This document shows, one piece after another, positions 1 to 8,263 of a DNA stretch of 57,935 nt (position 1 is its first letter; every line of letters starts with the position of its first letter). The DNA is from an uncultured Clostridia bacterium (GTDB lineage: Bacteria; Bacillota; Clostridia; Oscillospirales; Acutalibacteraceae), in assembly GCA_945912145.1 (NCBI GenBank), contig CAMEBF010000013.1, positions 1 through 57,935 of the forward strand, written 5' to 3'. The notes beneath the pieces are model-generated. The model saw only the letters and a program-made list of their open reading frames with translations, was not told the DNA's origin and did not search any database. The translations under genes and the position numbers were made by a program.

Positions 1-558
1 ATAATCGTTTGCGTAGCTGTAATTATCCCCGCCGACTTCTCTGACCTTTTGGAGCGTGTCAATGATAATCAGGCTTGTATCGGTGTGTTCCTGCATAAAC
101 CGCTGTAACTGAGCGTCCAATCCATTACCGAGACTGTCGGCTGAAACAGAGAAGAAAAGATTGTCTGTGCTGTCTGTTCCGAACATTCGGTATAGCCGTT
201 CCTGCAAGCGTCGGTAATCATCTTCAAGAGCAAGATACAGCACCGTTCCTTTTCGGACGGTATAATCCCATAGCGGTGTGCCTGTGCTGATATGATAGGC
301 AAGCTGCGCCATCAGGTAACTTTTGCCGAGCTTCGGCGCACCGACAAAGAGATAAGTGCCAGTATAGAGCAAGCCGTCAATCAGCGGCGGCTTGCTTGGA
401 TATACGGTGTCGTAAAGCTCTGTCATAGAAATTGTTTCAAGGTCGTTGATTTTTCCTGCTTTTTCGGATATACTATTGTCAGTACATTTTGAAATTGGCT
501 GCTCCGTATCTGTTGCCGCAGATACATCAAGGGCAGTCATTTCTTTTTTATTCTCCAT
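1..558 (-). CDS. RepA-like AAA/RecA-fold ATPase of a mobile element (C-terminus outside window)
   Basis: The first 186 codons are present and the rest lies beyond position 1. After a roughly 55-residue low-complexity N-terminus comes a RecA-type ATPase core with Walker A GAPKLGKS, then a LYLALEDD strand and Walker B LIIIDT. This matches the AAA_25/RepA-type hexameric helicase-like ATPases common in plasmids and integrative elements, where they act in element replication or mobilisation. The ATG lies inside the end of the upstream gene (11-nt overlap), so translation is probably coupled. It belongs to the integrase cluster next to guaA. Partner and exact role cannot be told from the fragment. 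Confidence 0.8.
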   Translation of the reverse strand, partial: MENKKEMTALDVSAATDTEQPISKCTDNSISEKAGKINDLETISMTELYDTVYPSKPPLIDGLLYTGTYLFVGAPKLGKSYLMAQLAYHISTGTPLWDYTVRKGTVLYLALEDDYRRLQERLYRMFGTDSTDNLFFSVSADSLGNGLDAQLQRFMQEHTDTSLIIIDTLQKVREVGGDNYSYANDY

Positions 559-883
559 TCCCATCTTCTCCTTTCAGCCCGCCGAGAATAACGGCAATCA
601 ATTCGATTGTGTCAAGCAATTCATCATCAATACCGTTTCCTGCTTCAATCCTCTGTAATTCCGCAAGGACGGCAGCAAGCTCATTACGGAGTGCCTTATA
701 CACTCTCGGATTGCCCTGCACAACCACATCTTGGCATAAGAGCCGTCTTGTGATATAGTCCTGCTTGGTAAGCCCCGAAAGTCGTACTGCCCTGTCTATC
801 TGCTCGCTTTCTTCGGGCGATACCCGAAACCCTACCGTGATATTTCTCCAACGGTTTTTGTTGTCCCTGTTTTTCGCTGACAT
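548..883 (-). CDS. Ribbon-helix-helix / MobC-like mobilisation protein
   Basis: 111 residues. A basic N-terminus (KNRDNKNRWRN) precedes a segment beginning ITVGFRVSPEESEQID and continuing with a helix and GLTKQDYITRRLL. This fits a short RHH DNA-binding fold as in relaxosome accessory (MobC-type) proteins of Firmicutes integrative elements. The second half is helical and acidic. The start is one base after the integrase stop, with AAAGGAGA inside the integrase 3' end, and its own end overlaps the ATPase gene. The layout is therefore one xis-int-mob-rep transcript. Family assignment rests on pattern only. It could instead be a plasmid partition or copy-control RHH protein. Confidence 0.6.
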   Translation of the reverse strand: MSAKNRDNKNRWRNITVGFRVSPEESEQIDRAVRLSGLTKQDYITRRLLCQDVVVQGNPRVYKALRNELAAVLAELQRIEAGNGIDDELLDTIELIAVILGGLKGEDGNGE

Positions 884-884
884 A

Positions 885-1964
885 TTAAAAATCTCCTTTC
901 CCTAAATCGTCTAATCGCTCTGCCATTTCCGTCTGTTTGGACGGGAACAGGTGGGCGTACTGATAAGTGATTTCAATACTTTCATGTCCTACACGGTCTG
1001 CAATCGCCACCGCCGAAAATCCCATATCAATCAGTAAACTGATATGGCTGTGTCTCAAGTCGTGAATGCGGATACGCTTCACGCCTGCGGCTTTCGCCCC
1101 TCTGTCCATCTCGTGATGAAGATAGCTTTTTGTTACCGTGAAAATGCGGTCTTTCTTTTTCAGACCGTAAAGCATACCGATATATTCCTGCATTTCCTCA
1201 CAGAGAAACTGCGGCATTTTGATTATTCGGTTGCTCTTTTTTGTTTTCGGTGTAGTAATCACATCTTCTCCGTGTAAACGCTGATAGGATTTACTAATCG
1301 TTACCGTTCCCTTGTCAAAATCAAAATCGGAGGCGGTCAAGGCTAATAATTCGCCTTCACGGATACCGCACCAATACAGCATTTCAAAGGCGTAAAAGGA
1401 AACTGGCTTATCCATCATCTCATCGGCAAATTTCTTATATTCTTCTCTCGTCCAGAACAGCATTTCCTTGTGTTCCTCGCTTCCCATATTTCCCACCTTT
1501 GCCGCAGGATTTGACCGCAATTCATAATAGCGTACAGCGTGATTGAATATGGCTGACAACTGATTGTGCAGCGTTTTCAGATAGGTTTGTGAATACGGTT
1601 TTTTCTTCTCGTCACGGTAAGCAAGCATTTCATTCTGCCAAGTGATAATCTCTTTTGTGGAAATCTCGCTGATTTTCAGTTTGCCAAAGTAGGGCAGTAT
1701 CTTCGTGCGAATGATATGCTCCTTTGTCAGCCAAGTATTTTCCTTCAGACGGTTTTTCACATCGTTAATATACAGTTCCGTAAAGGCTTCAAAACTCATA
1801 TCAAGGTCAGACGAGTTTTGTAACTGAAACATTCGCTCCCATTCCTGCGCTTCTTTCTTTGTGGCGAAACCCCGCTTGCATTTCTGCTTGCGTTCGCCTT
1901 TCCAGTTCACATATCTCGCCATTACATACCAAGTGCCGTTGTCCTCATTTTTGAATACTGGCAT
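885..1964 (-). CDS. int: Tyrosine recombinase (integrase) of the guaA-associated element
   Basis: 359 residues, the usual length for Tn916/phage-type integrases. Residues 1-45 form an arm-type DNA-binding domain (TWYVMARYVNWKGERK). Residues 57-150 form the SAM-like core-binding domain. Residues 165-350 hold the catalytic domain with the expected residues: Arg202 (CGIREGE), a Lys near 240, His301/Arg304 (HDLRHSH), His327 (GHES) and the Tyr336 nucleophile (YQYAHL). It catalyses excision and integration of the element. Its ATG overlaps the excisionase stop by one base (TAATG). The nearest chromosomal gene boundary is the 3' end of guaA at 3258, which is the likely attachment site. Confidence 0.95.
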   Translation of the reverse strand: MPVFKNEDNGTWYVMARYVNWKGERKQKCKRGFATKKEAQEWERMFQLQNSSDLDMSFEAFTELYINDVKNRLKENTWLTKEHIIRTKILPYFGKLKISEISTKEIITWQNEMLAYRDEKKKPYSQTYLKTLHNQLSAIFNHAVRYYELRSNPAAKVGNMGSEEHKEMLFWTREEYKKFADEMMDKPVSFYAFEMLYWCGIREGELLALTASDFDFDKGTVTISKSYQRLHGEDVITTPKTKKSNRIIKMPQFLCEEMQEYIGMLYGLKKKDRIFTVTKSYLHHEMDRGAKAAGVKRIRIHDLRHSHISLLIDMGFSAVAIADRVGHESIEITYQYAHLFPSKQTEMAERLDDLGKGDF

Positions 1965-2152
1965 TATTTACTCTCCTTTCCTGCTCCGTAGAGCCTTTCA
2001 TAAAAATACTGGCGGTTTACACGCCCTGCAATCGTAATAAATCCCTGTGCTTTCAGTTCCTCGTTCAGCTTTCTGATGAGCTTATAGGCATAGGGCTTTG
2101 ATACGCTTAGTTCCTGTGCCACATCATCGGCACGAATGAATTTGTTTTCCAT
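1964..2152 (-). CDS. xis: Excisionase-like winged-helix/HTH protein
   Basis: 62 residues, with a helix-turn-helix (IRADDVAQELSVSKPYAYKLI) followed by a basic wing. The size and its place immediately before int, overlapping by one base, fit a recombination directionality factor. The ribosome binding site AAAGGA lies about 10 bases upstream. Transcription probably starts from the strong minus-strand promoter at 2336-2364, which carries repeated operator-like palindromes. Such proteins bend DNA at the element ends to favour excision. An alternative role as a plain small HTH regulator cannot be excluded. Confidence 0.75.
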   Translation of the reverse strand: MENKFIRADDVAQELSVSKPYAYKLIRKLNEELKAQGFITIAGRVNRQYFYERLYGAGKESK

Positions 2153-2309
2153 ATCATCAGTCCTTTCATTAAATTTTCAAGTTGCCGTTTTACCCGAATG
2201 TCGTTTTTCTGTGCCTGCCCCATTTCAGCGGCGTTGCTTCGCTCGTTTCCTTTTCGGAAAGTCCTTGCAAAGACATATCCCATTCAGACGGTCATTCAGT
2301 TGCATTTAT

Positions 2310-2325
2310 TAAGCGCATTTGCTTA
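2310..2325. promoter_or_regulatory. Operator-like palindrome 1
   Basis: TAAGCGCATTTGCTTA, an inverted repeat (TTAAGC/GCTTAA arms at 2309-2326) just downstream of the xis -10. It matches the element at 2343-2358 at 13 of 16 positions, with starts 33 bp apart, about three helical turns. Likely bound by the adjacent XRE regulator. Confidence 0.6.
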
Positions 2326-2335
2326 ATGCCCTTTA

Positions 2336-2364
2336 ATTATACTAAGCATATTTGCTTTTGTCAA
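2336..2364 (-). promoter_or_regulatory. Sigma-A promoter for xis-int
   Basis: On the minus strand, TTGACA (2364-2359) and TATAAT (2341-2336) are separated by 17 bases, a perfect consensus. It faces the excisionase gene at 2152. Two palindromic operator-like repeats overlap or adjoin it. Confidence 0.85.
2343..2358. promoter_or_regulatory. Operator-like palindrome 2
   Basis: TAAGCATATTTGCTTT, with AAGCA/TGCTT arms. It lies exactly in the spacer between the -35 and -10 of the xis-int promoter, so a bound repressor would block polymerase. Second copy of the motif at 2310-2325. Confidence 0.6.
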
Positions 2365-2407
2365 GTGGCTTTCAAGAAAATATTAAACTTTTTTGTTTCA
2401 TTTTCTC

Positions 2408-2437
2408 TTGACAATTCCTAAACTTATATGCTATACT
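2408..2437 (+). promoter_or_regulatory. Promoter for the XRE regulator gene
   Basis: TTGACA (2408-2413), 18-base spacer, TATACT (2432-2437). It diverges from the xis-int promoter and ends 34 bases before the regulator ATG. Confidence 0.8.
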
Positions 2438-2471
2438 ACTTGCAGATACATAAGGCAAGGAGTGAAACACT

Positions 2472-3005
2472 ATGGCTATTGGCGAAAGAATACATTTTTT
2501 TAGGCTTCTGCGTGGTATGACGCAGAAATATCTCGGTACGGCTGTCGGTTTTCCCGAAAAGTCCGCTGATGTGCGTTTGGCTCAGTACGAAACAGGCACA
2601 CGCACACCGAAAGCAGACTTAACGGCGGCATTGGCGCAGGTGCTTGATGTTTCCCCACAGGCTCTCTCTGTTCCCGACATTGACAGCTACATCGGACTTA
2701 TGCACACCTTATTTACCCTTGAAGATATTTACGGTCTGACCGTCAGCGAAGCAGACGGAGAGGTCTGCTTAAAAGTCAACAAGGACAAAGGCAAGGACGC
2801 CGCCGAGCTACTGAAAATGCTCTGTGCTTGGAAAGAACAGGCGGACAAGTTATCTTCCGAGGAAATCAGCAGAGAAGAATATGACCGATGGCGTTATTAC
2901 TACCCGAAATATGACACTACGCAGCTTTGGGCGAAAGTTCCCTCGCAGGAACTTAGCGACGCTCTTGTTGACGCTTTCAAAGACCACCTCCAATCCGACA
3001 AATAA
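2472..3005 (+). CDS. XRE-family HTH regulator of the mobile element
   Basis: 177 residues. The N-terminal HTH_3 domain covers residues 3-65 (IGERIHFFRLLRGMTQKYLG, then RLAQYETGTRTPKADL). The C-terminal 110 residues are acidic and helical and unassigned; similar tails occur in regulators of Tn916/Tn1549-like elements. The ATG has AAGGAG about 8 bases upstream. The gene diverges from xis-int and shares with it the control region holding the two operator-like palindromes. That suggests it represses excision genes and perhaps itself. It is the last gene before the element terminus at guaA. Confidence 0.85.
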   Translation: MAIGERIHFFRLLRGMTQKYLGTAVGFPEKSADVRLAQYETGTRTPKADLTAALAQVLDVSPQALSVPDIDSYIGLMHTLFTLEDIYGLTVSEADGEVCLKVNKDKGKDAAELLKMLCAWKEQADKLSSEEISREEYDRWRYYYPKYDTTQLWAKVPSQELSDALVDAFKDHLQSDK

Positions 3006-3020
3006 AGATAAAGACAACAA

Positions 3021-3062
3021 AACGCCCTTAGCTATGAGTTACTACCCACAGCTAAGGGCGTT
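3021..3062 (+). terminator. Terminator after the XRE gene, probably bidirectional
   Basis: 13-bp perfect stem AACGCCCTTAGCT / AGCTAAGGGCGTT with a 16-base loop. A-rich DNA lies on one side and a short T/A-rich tract on the other. It would also stop minus-strand read-through from guaA. Confidence 0.75.
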
Positions 3063-3257
3063 ATAAATAATATGGATTTATTCAGAGTATGGCTCTGAAC
3101 ACCAGTCATACAAGCCGCTTGAAAATCATTCCGCTACCTGCAAACCACTTGATAGTGAGAATAATCGCATTTATATGACTGTTATCAATTTGTTATCAAA
3201 AGGCCTCTTGAAATGCCGCAAACCCGCATAAACACTAGGCTTTTTCGGATTCTCAAT
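3063..3257. other. Non-coding terminus of the integrated element
   Basis: There is no credible gene here. Direct repeats typical of integrase/excisionase arm sites are visible. TGTTATCAA occurs at 3180-3188 and 3191-3199. CAAGCCGCTTGA at 3111-3122 and CAAACCACTTGA at 3141-3152 match at 10 of 12 positions and lie 30 bp apart. The region ends at the guaA stop codon. Confidence 0.5.
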
Positions 3258-3275
3258 TTATTCCCACTCCACCGT
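3256..3275. other. Presumed attachment site in the 3' end of guaA
   Basis: The guaA 3' end and stop codon (GAGTGGGAATAA on the minus strand) form the junction between chromosome and element. The 3' end of guaA is a known integration hotspot for genomic islands with tyrosine integrases. The far junction, which should repeat part of this sequence, is outside the window, so the core cannot be delimited. Confidence 0.5.
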
Positions 3276-4793
3276 TGCCGGAGGTTTGGTGGTGATGTCA
3301 TAGACGACGCGGTTGACGTGGCGGACTTCGTTCGTGATGCGGTTGCTGACTTTTGCGAGAATGTCATAGGGGATCTTTGCCCAGTCGGCGGTCATGAAGT
3401 CGTCCGTCGTGACGGCGCGGATCGCGACGAGGTGATCATAGGTTCTGTGATCACCCATGACACCGACCGTACTGACGCCGGGCAGAACGCAGAAGAACTG
3501 TGCCAGATTCTTTTCGTAGCCGTTCTTTGCCATTTCGTCGCGCAGCACCCAGTCGGCGTTTTGCAAAATCTCAATCTTTTCTTTCGTGACTTCGCCGATG
3601 ATCCGTACGCCAAGACCGGGTCCCGGGAACGGCTGACGCCATACGAGTTCTTTCGGAATGCCGAGCTTTTCGCCGACCTTGCGGACTTCGTCCTTGAACA
3701 GACTGGCAAGAGGCTCAATAACGCCGAGGAAATCAACGTCGTCGGGCATTTTGACTTTATTATGATGTGTCTTGATCTTGTCTGCATCACCCTTGCCTGA
3801 TTCAATGCAGTCCGGGTAGATCGTGCCCTGCGCGAAATAGCCCTTATCGGCCTGCTTGCGGATTTCTCCCCAGAACACTTTATAAAATTCTTCCCCGATG
3901 ATCGTACGCTTCTGCTCGGGATCGGTCACGCCCTTGAGTGCTTTCAGAAAATGCTCCTGACAGTTGACGCGGACGAATTTCATATCGAACAGACGAGTAA
4001 ACGTGCTCTCGACGAAATCGCCTTCATCTTTGCGCATCAGACCCTGATCGACGAAAACGCAGGTGAGCTGTTTGCCGACCGCACGGCTCAGAAGCGCTGC
4101 CGCGACCGAGGAATCGACGCCGCCGGACAAGCCCAGGATGACGTTTTTATCGCCGATTTTTTCTTTCAGTGCGGCGACGGTATCGTCGATGAAGCTGTCC
4201 ATCTGCCAATCGCCGGTACAGCCGCAGATTTCATACAGGAAATTATGCAGCAGCTGCTTGCCGAACTGCGTATGCGTGACCTCCGGGTGGAACTGAACGG
4301 CATAAATTCTGCGTTCAGCGCATTCCATCGCGGCGATCGGGCAGGCATCGCTCGAAGCCGTAGCTTCAAAACCTGCCGGGACTTCAAAAATCCTGTCCGT
4401 ATGGCTCATCCAGACGATGCTTTTTTCGTCAATATCGCGGAACAGCAGAGAATCTTTCTTCTTAACCGTCAGCTCGATTTTGCCGTATTCCGATTGCTGC
4501 GCGGTCTCGACTTTGCCGTCCTCCATCCAGGCGATGAGCTGGCAGCCGTAGCAGATGCCGAGCACGGGAATGCCGAGAGAGAGAATATCTTTCGTATAAT
4601 GGGGCGACTCGCTGTCGAAAACCGAGTTCGGACCGCCGGTAAAGATAATACCGCTGTAGTTGTTCGCTTTGATCTCCTCCAGAGGCGTCGTATAAGGCAG
4701 TATCTCCGCATAAACGCTGTCGTCACGGACGCGTCTTGCGATAAGCTGATTATACTGACCGCCGAAATCAAGCACAAGAATTTTTTGATTCAT
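3258..4793 (-). CDS. guaA: GMP synthase (glutamine-hydrolysing)
   Basis: 511 residues, full family length. It converts XMP, glutamine and ATP to GMP. Residues 1-190 form the class I glutamine amidotransferase domain with nucleophile Cys81 (GICYGCQ) and the His/Glu pair in FHPEVTH. Next comes the ATP-pyrophosphatase domain with P-loop GLSGGVDSS and the GMPS dimerisation domain ending PPATVEWE. It lies 39 bases downstream of secA in the same direction. Its natural downstream region has been replaced by the integrated element, but the reading frame is intact, as expected for att sites within guaA. Confidence 0.98.
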   Translation of the reverse strand: MNQKILVLDFGGQYNQLIARRVRDDSVYAEILPYTTPLEEIKANNYSGIIFTGGPNSVFDSESPHYTKDILSLGIPVLGICYGCQLIAWMEDGKVETAQQSEYGKIELTVKKKDSLLFRDIDEKSIVWMSHTDRIFEVPAGFEATASSDACPIAAMECAERRIYAVQFHPEVTHTQFGKQLLHNFLYEICGCTGDWQMDSFIDDTVAALKEKIGDKNVILGLSGGVDSSVAAALLSRAVGKQLTCVFVDQGLMRKDEGDFVESTFTRLFDMKFVRVNCQEHFLKALKGVTDPEQKRTIIGEEFYKVFWGEIRKQADKGYFAQGTIYPDCIESGKGDADKIKTHHNKVKMPDDVDFLGVIEPLASLFKDEVRKVGEKLGIPKELVWRQPFPGPGLGVRIIGEVTKEKIEILQNADWVLRDEMAKNGYEKNLAQFFCVLPGVSTVGVMGDHRTYDHLVAIRAVTTDDFMTADWAKIPYDILAKVSNRITNEVRHVNRVVYDITTKPPATVEWE

Positions 4794-4832
4794 CTGCCGT
4801 CTGCACTTCCTATCCTGTTGATAATATTCAGA

Positions 4833-7562
4833 TTACTCGGCATTTCTGCCGCAGCATTTTTTATATTTTAATCCGCTTCCGCAGGGACAGGGATCGTTTC
4901 TGCCGATCTTCGCGCCCTTTTTCACGGGTTGTTTTTTCTCGCTGCCGTCGCCGGAATTGGTCTCGGTCGGCTTCATTTTCTGCTCGCGCTTGACGTCCTC
5001 TTCCGATTTCAGAACCGCGCAGAGAACGAACTGAACCGTTCCCTCACGGATATTCATAATCATCTCATCGAACATATCCGAGCCCTCTTCGCGGAATGCG
5101 ATAACGGGATCCTTCTGTCCGTACGCCTTAAGACCGACGCTGCGTTTGAGCTCTTCCATCGCGTCGATGTGATCCATCCAGCGCATATCGACATTTTCGA
5201 TCAGCGCCTTGTGCTCAAGCGCCTTGAGCAACTCCTCGCCGTATTTCTCCTTCTGCGACTCGAGCTTATCCGTCGCAAGCGTCAGCATTTGGTCGAGAAT
5301 CGCGTCATGGTCATCCTCGCTGACGAGATCATTCTCGCCGAGCAGCCAGCTGTATTTGCTCTTGAGACCGGCAATATTCCAGTCTTCCGAGCGGTTGGAC
5401 TTCGGGCAGTAGAAATTCACGGCGTCGGTAATGCTGTCATTGATCATCTTGCGGATGGTGGAATCGAGATCCACGCCGTCGAGCACTTTATTGCGCTGAT
5501 CGTAAATAAGCTCACGCTGTTTGTTCATCACATCGTCGTATTTCAGGACGTTTTTACGAATGGCGAAGTTGTTGCCTTCCACTTTCTTCTGCGCGTTCTC
5601 GATGGTCTTGGAGAACATCTTCGCGTCGAGCGGCAGATCGCCGACGCTCTTGAACGAATCAAGAATGTTGAAGAAACGGTCACCGGCAAACAGGCGGATC
5701 AGTTCGTCTTCCGCCGAGAGGAAGAAACGGCTCGTACCGGGATCGCCCTGACGGCCGGAACGACCGCGCAGCTGGTTGTCGATTCGACGCGATTCATGAC
5801 GCGACGTGCCGATGATATACAGACCGCCGACGCTGCGGACACGATCGGCCTCACCGGAAATTTCTTCTTTGTGCTTGGCTTCCAGTTCCGCATAAATGCG
5901 TCTTGCCTCGAGGATTTCCTCGTTATCGGTCTCGGCGAAGCCCGTTGCTTCCGCGATCAGCTCCTCCGTCATGCCTTCCATTTTTCGCATATCGGATTTT
6001 GCCATGTATTCGGCGTTACCACCCAAAAGAATATCGGTACCGCGTCCCGCCATGTTCGTGGCGATGGTGACCGCGCCGAACTTACCGGCCTGTGCGATGA
6101 TTTCGGCTTCTTTCTCGTGATATTTGGCGTTCAGCACATTATGTTTGATGCCGTTGCGATGCAGCACCTTGCTGAGCTGTTCGGATTTTTCGATGTTGAT
6201 GGTACCGACCAGAACGGGCTGTCCTTTTTCGTGCAGCTCCTTGATGAGGTCGATAATCGCGGCAAATTTCGCGTTTTCGGTTTTATACAGGACATCCGGC
6301 AGATCTTCGCGGATCATGGGTTTGTTCGTCGGGATGGCGATGACGTCGAGTCCGTAAATCTCCTGGAATTCGTCACTCTCCGTCATGGCGGTACCGGTCA
6401 TACCGGACAGCTTATCATACAGACGGAAATAGTTCTGGAACGTGATCGTCGCAAGCGTCTTGGACTCCGAACGGATGTTGACGCCCTCTTTTGCTTCGAT
6501 TGCCTGATGCAGACCTTCGTTGTAGCGTCTGCCGATCATGATACGACCCGTAAACTCGTCGACGATCAGCACCTGACCGTCCTTGACCACGTAATCGACG
6601 TCGCGCTTCATGACACCTCTGGCCTTAAGTGCCTGATTCAGGTGATGCTGCAGCGTCAGATTTTCGGCATCCATCAGGTTGTCGAGATCAAAATACGCCT
6701 CGGCCTTGGCGATACCGTTTTTGGTGAAGGTTGCCGTCTTGGCCTTTTCATCGACGATGTAATCGCAATCGTCTTCGGCGACGTCATCGATCTCCTGCTT
6801 GGAATCCAGCTCCTTGATGCGTTTTTCTTTCAGCGTTTTAACGAAATCGTTCGCGCGTCGGTACAGGTCGGAAGACTTGTCTCCCCGACCGGAAATAATC
6901 AGCGGCGTTCTCGCCTCGTCGATCAGGATGGAGTCCACCTCATCCACGATGGCGAAGCTATGGCCTCTCTGCACACGCATCTGCTTATAAGGCACCATGT
7001 TATCACGCAGATAATCGAAGCCCATCTCATTGTTTGTACCGTAAGTGATGTCTGCGGCATAAGCGGCGCGCTTGGCGTCGTGATCGTCACCCTGTACGAC
7101 CAGACCAACCGTCAGTCCCATGAAGCGATAGACCTTGCCCATCCACTCCGAGTCGCGGCGCGCCAGGTAATCGTTGACCGTGACGATATGCACGCCCTTG
7201 CCGGTCAGCGCATTCAGGTAAGCCGGCAACGTCGCCACCAGCGTTTTTCCTTCACCGGTTTTCATTTCGGCGATTCTGCCCTGATGCAGCACGATGCCGC
7301 CGAGAATCTGAACCGGGAAATGCTTCATATTCAGTACACGCCAGGACGCTTCCCGGCAGGCGGCGAACGCCTCCGGCAGAATGTCGTCGAGCGTCTCGCC
7401 CTTTGCCAGCCGCTCTTTGAACTCCGGCGTCTTCGCCTGAAGCTCAGCGTCGGTCAGCTTTCCATACTCCTCCTCGAGCGAGAGAACCTTCTGCTGAAGC
7501 GGCATAATTCTTTTGATTTCTTTTTTGGAATAATCTCCGAAGATTTTCGTCAGTAACGACAA
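4833..7562 (-). CDS. secA: Preprotein translocase ATPase SecA
   Basis: 909 residues; the motor that drives Sec-dependent export across the membrane. NBD1 has Walker A MKTGEGKT and the DEVD box ([16 protein letters not shown]). The preprotein cross-linking domain, NBD2 ([22 protein letters not shown]) and the helical scaffold follow. The C-terminus is the zinc-binding SEC-C motif ([16 protein letters not shown]), which contacts SecB-like or ribosomal partners. The start is TTG at 7562 with AAAGGAAG about 8 bases upstream. It is flanked by nth and guaA with short gaps and no terminator, so co-transcription is likely. Confidence 0.98.
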   Translation of the reverse strand: MSLLTKIFGDYSKKEIKRIMPLQQKVLSLEEEYGKLTDAELQAKTPEFKERLAKGETLDDILPEAFAACREASWRVLNMKHFPVQILGGIVLHQGRIAEMKTGEGKTLVATLPAYLNALTGKGVHIVTVNDYLARRDSEWMGKVYRFMGLTVGLVVQGDDHDAKRAAYAADITYGTNNEMGFDYLRDNMVPYKQMRVQRGHSFAIVDEVDSILIDEARTPLIISGRGDKSSDLYRRANDFVKTLKEKRIKELDSKQEIDDVAEDDCDYIVDEKAKTATFTKNGIAKAEAYFDLDNLMDAENLTLQHHLNQALKARGVMKRDVDYVVKDGQVLIVDEFTGRIMIGRRYNEGLHQAIEAKEGVNIRSESKTLATITFQNYFRLYDKLSGMTGTAMTESDEFQEIYGLDVIAIPTNKPMIREDLPDVLYKTENAKFAAIIDLIKELHEKGQPVLVGTINIEKSEQLSKVLHRNGIKHNVLNAKYHEKEAEIIAQAGKFGAVTIATNMAGRGTDILLGGNAEYMAKSDMRKMEGMTEELIAEATGFAETDNEEILEARRIYAELEAKHKEEISGEADRVRSVGGLYIIGTSRHESRRIDNQLRGRSGRQGDPGTSRFFLSAEDELIRLFAGDRFFNILDSFKSVGDLPLDAKMFSKTIENAQKKVEGNNFAIRKNVLKYDDVMNKQRELIYDQRNKVLDGVDLDSTIRKMINDSITDAVNFYCPKSNRSEDWNIAGLKSKYSWLLGENDLVSEDDHDAILDQMLTLATDKLESQKEKYGEELLKALEHKALIENVDMRWMDHIDAMEELKRSVGLKAYGQKDPVIAFREEGSDMFDEMIMNIREGTVQFVLCAVLKSEEDVKREQKMKPTETNSGDGSEKKQPVKKGAKIGRNDPCPCGSGLKYKKCCGRNAE

Positions 7563-7630
7563 GTTGATAACTTCCTTTCCCTTTCCCAGAATGTGGAATA
7601 TAGTATAACGGGTACTCCTTAAAATACCAT

Positions 7631-8263
7631 TTATTTTTTTAAGATTTTACGGCAGAAACCGTTCATCACGCAGCCGTCGCAATTCGGCTTTCTCGCGTCG
7701 CAAACGGCGCGTCCGTGCAGCACCGCTCGGTGGCAGAAATCGTTGCTCTCTTCGGGCGGCAGGAGCTTTTTCAGCTCTTTTTCCACCTGAAGCGGATCCT
7801 TCGTTTTCACCAGTCCCAGGCGGTTGGAAATGCGGATGAGATGTGTATCCGCCACGACGGCGGGCTTGCCGTAGACGTCGCCGCAAATGAGATTGGCGGT
7901 TTTGCGTCCGACGCCGGGCAGACGGGTCAGCTCCTCGATTGTATCGGGTACCTTGCCGTCATAATCCGATAGAATCATCTGCGCGATGCCGACAATGTCT
8001 TTCGACTTCTGACGGAAGAAGCCGCAGGAATGGATGATCTGCGCGATGTCCTCCGGATCGGCAACCGCATAGTCCTCGGTCGTCGGGTATTTTGCAAAAA
8101 GTGTCGGCGTGACTAAATTGACACGAGCATCTGTGCACTGTGCCGAGAGACGCGTCGCAATCAGGAGTTCCAGAGGATTTCCGGCATTCAGCGAACAGAT
8201 CGCCTCCGGGTATTCTTTTTTCAGCGCGTCCACCGCGCAAAGAGCAATTTCTTTTTTATTCAT
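7631..8263 (-). CDS. nth: Endonuclease III
   Basis: 210 residues. DNA glycosylase/AP lyase that removes oxidised pyrimidines in base excision repair. The helix-hairpin-helix [12 protein letters not shown] supplies the catalytic Lys. The catalytic Asp is in [14 protein letters not shown]. The C-terminal 4Fe-4S site has the exact Cys-X6-Cys-X2-Cys-X5-Cys spacing ([17 protein letters not shown]). I chose the ATG at 8263 (MNKKEIAL) because it matches the family N-terminus. A longer frame begins at 8293. The start overlaps the end of the dockerin-protein gene by 8 bases, implying translational coupling. Confidence 0.95.
   Translation of the reverse strand: MNKKEIALCAVDALKKEYPEAICSLNAGNPLELLIATRLSAQCTDARVNLVTPTLFAKYPTTEDYAVADPEDIAQIIHSCGFFRQKSKDIVGIAQMILSDYDGKVPDTIEELTRLPGVGRKTANLICGDVYGKPAVVADTHLIRISNRLGLVKTKDPLQVEKELKKLLPPEESNDFCHRAVLHGRAVCDARKPNCDGCVMNGFCRKILKK

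Noticed and set aside
4929-7556. Long plus-strand open frame opposite secA
   Set aside because: Mirror frame of secA created by its codon bias; no RBS, and the protein is low in recognisable structure.
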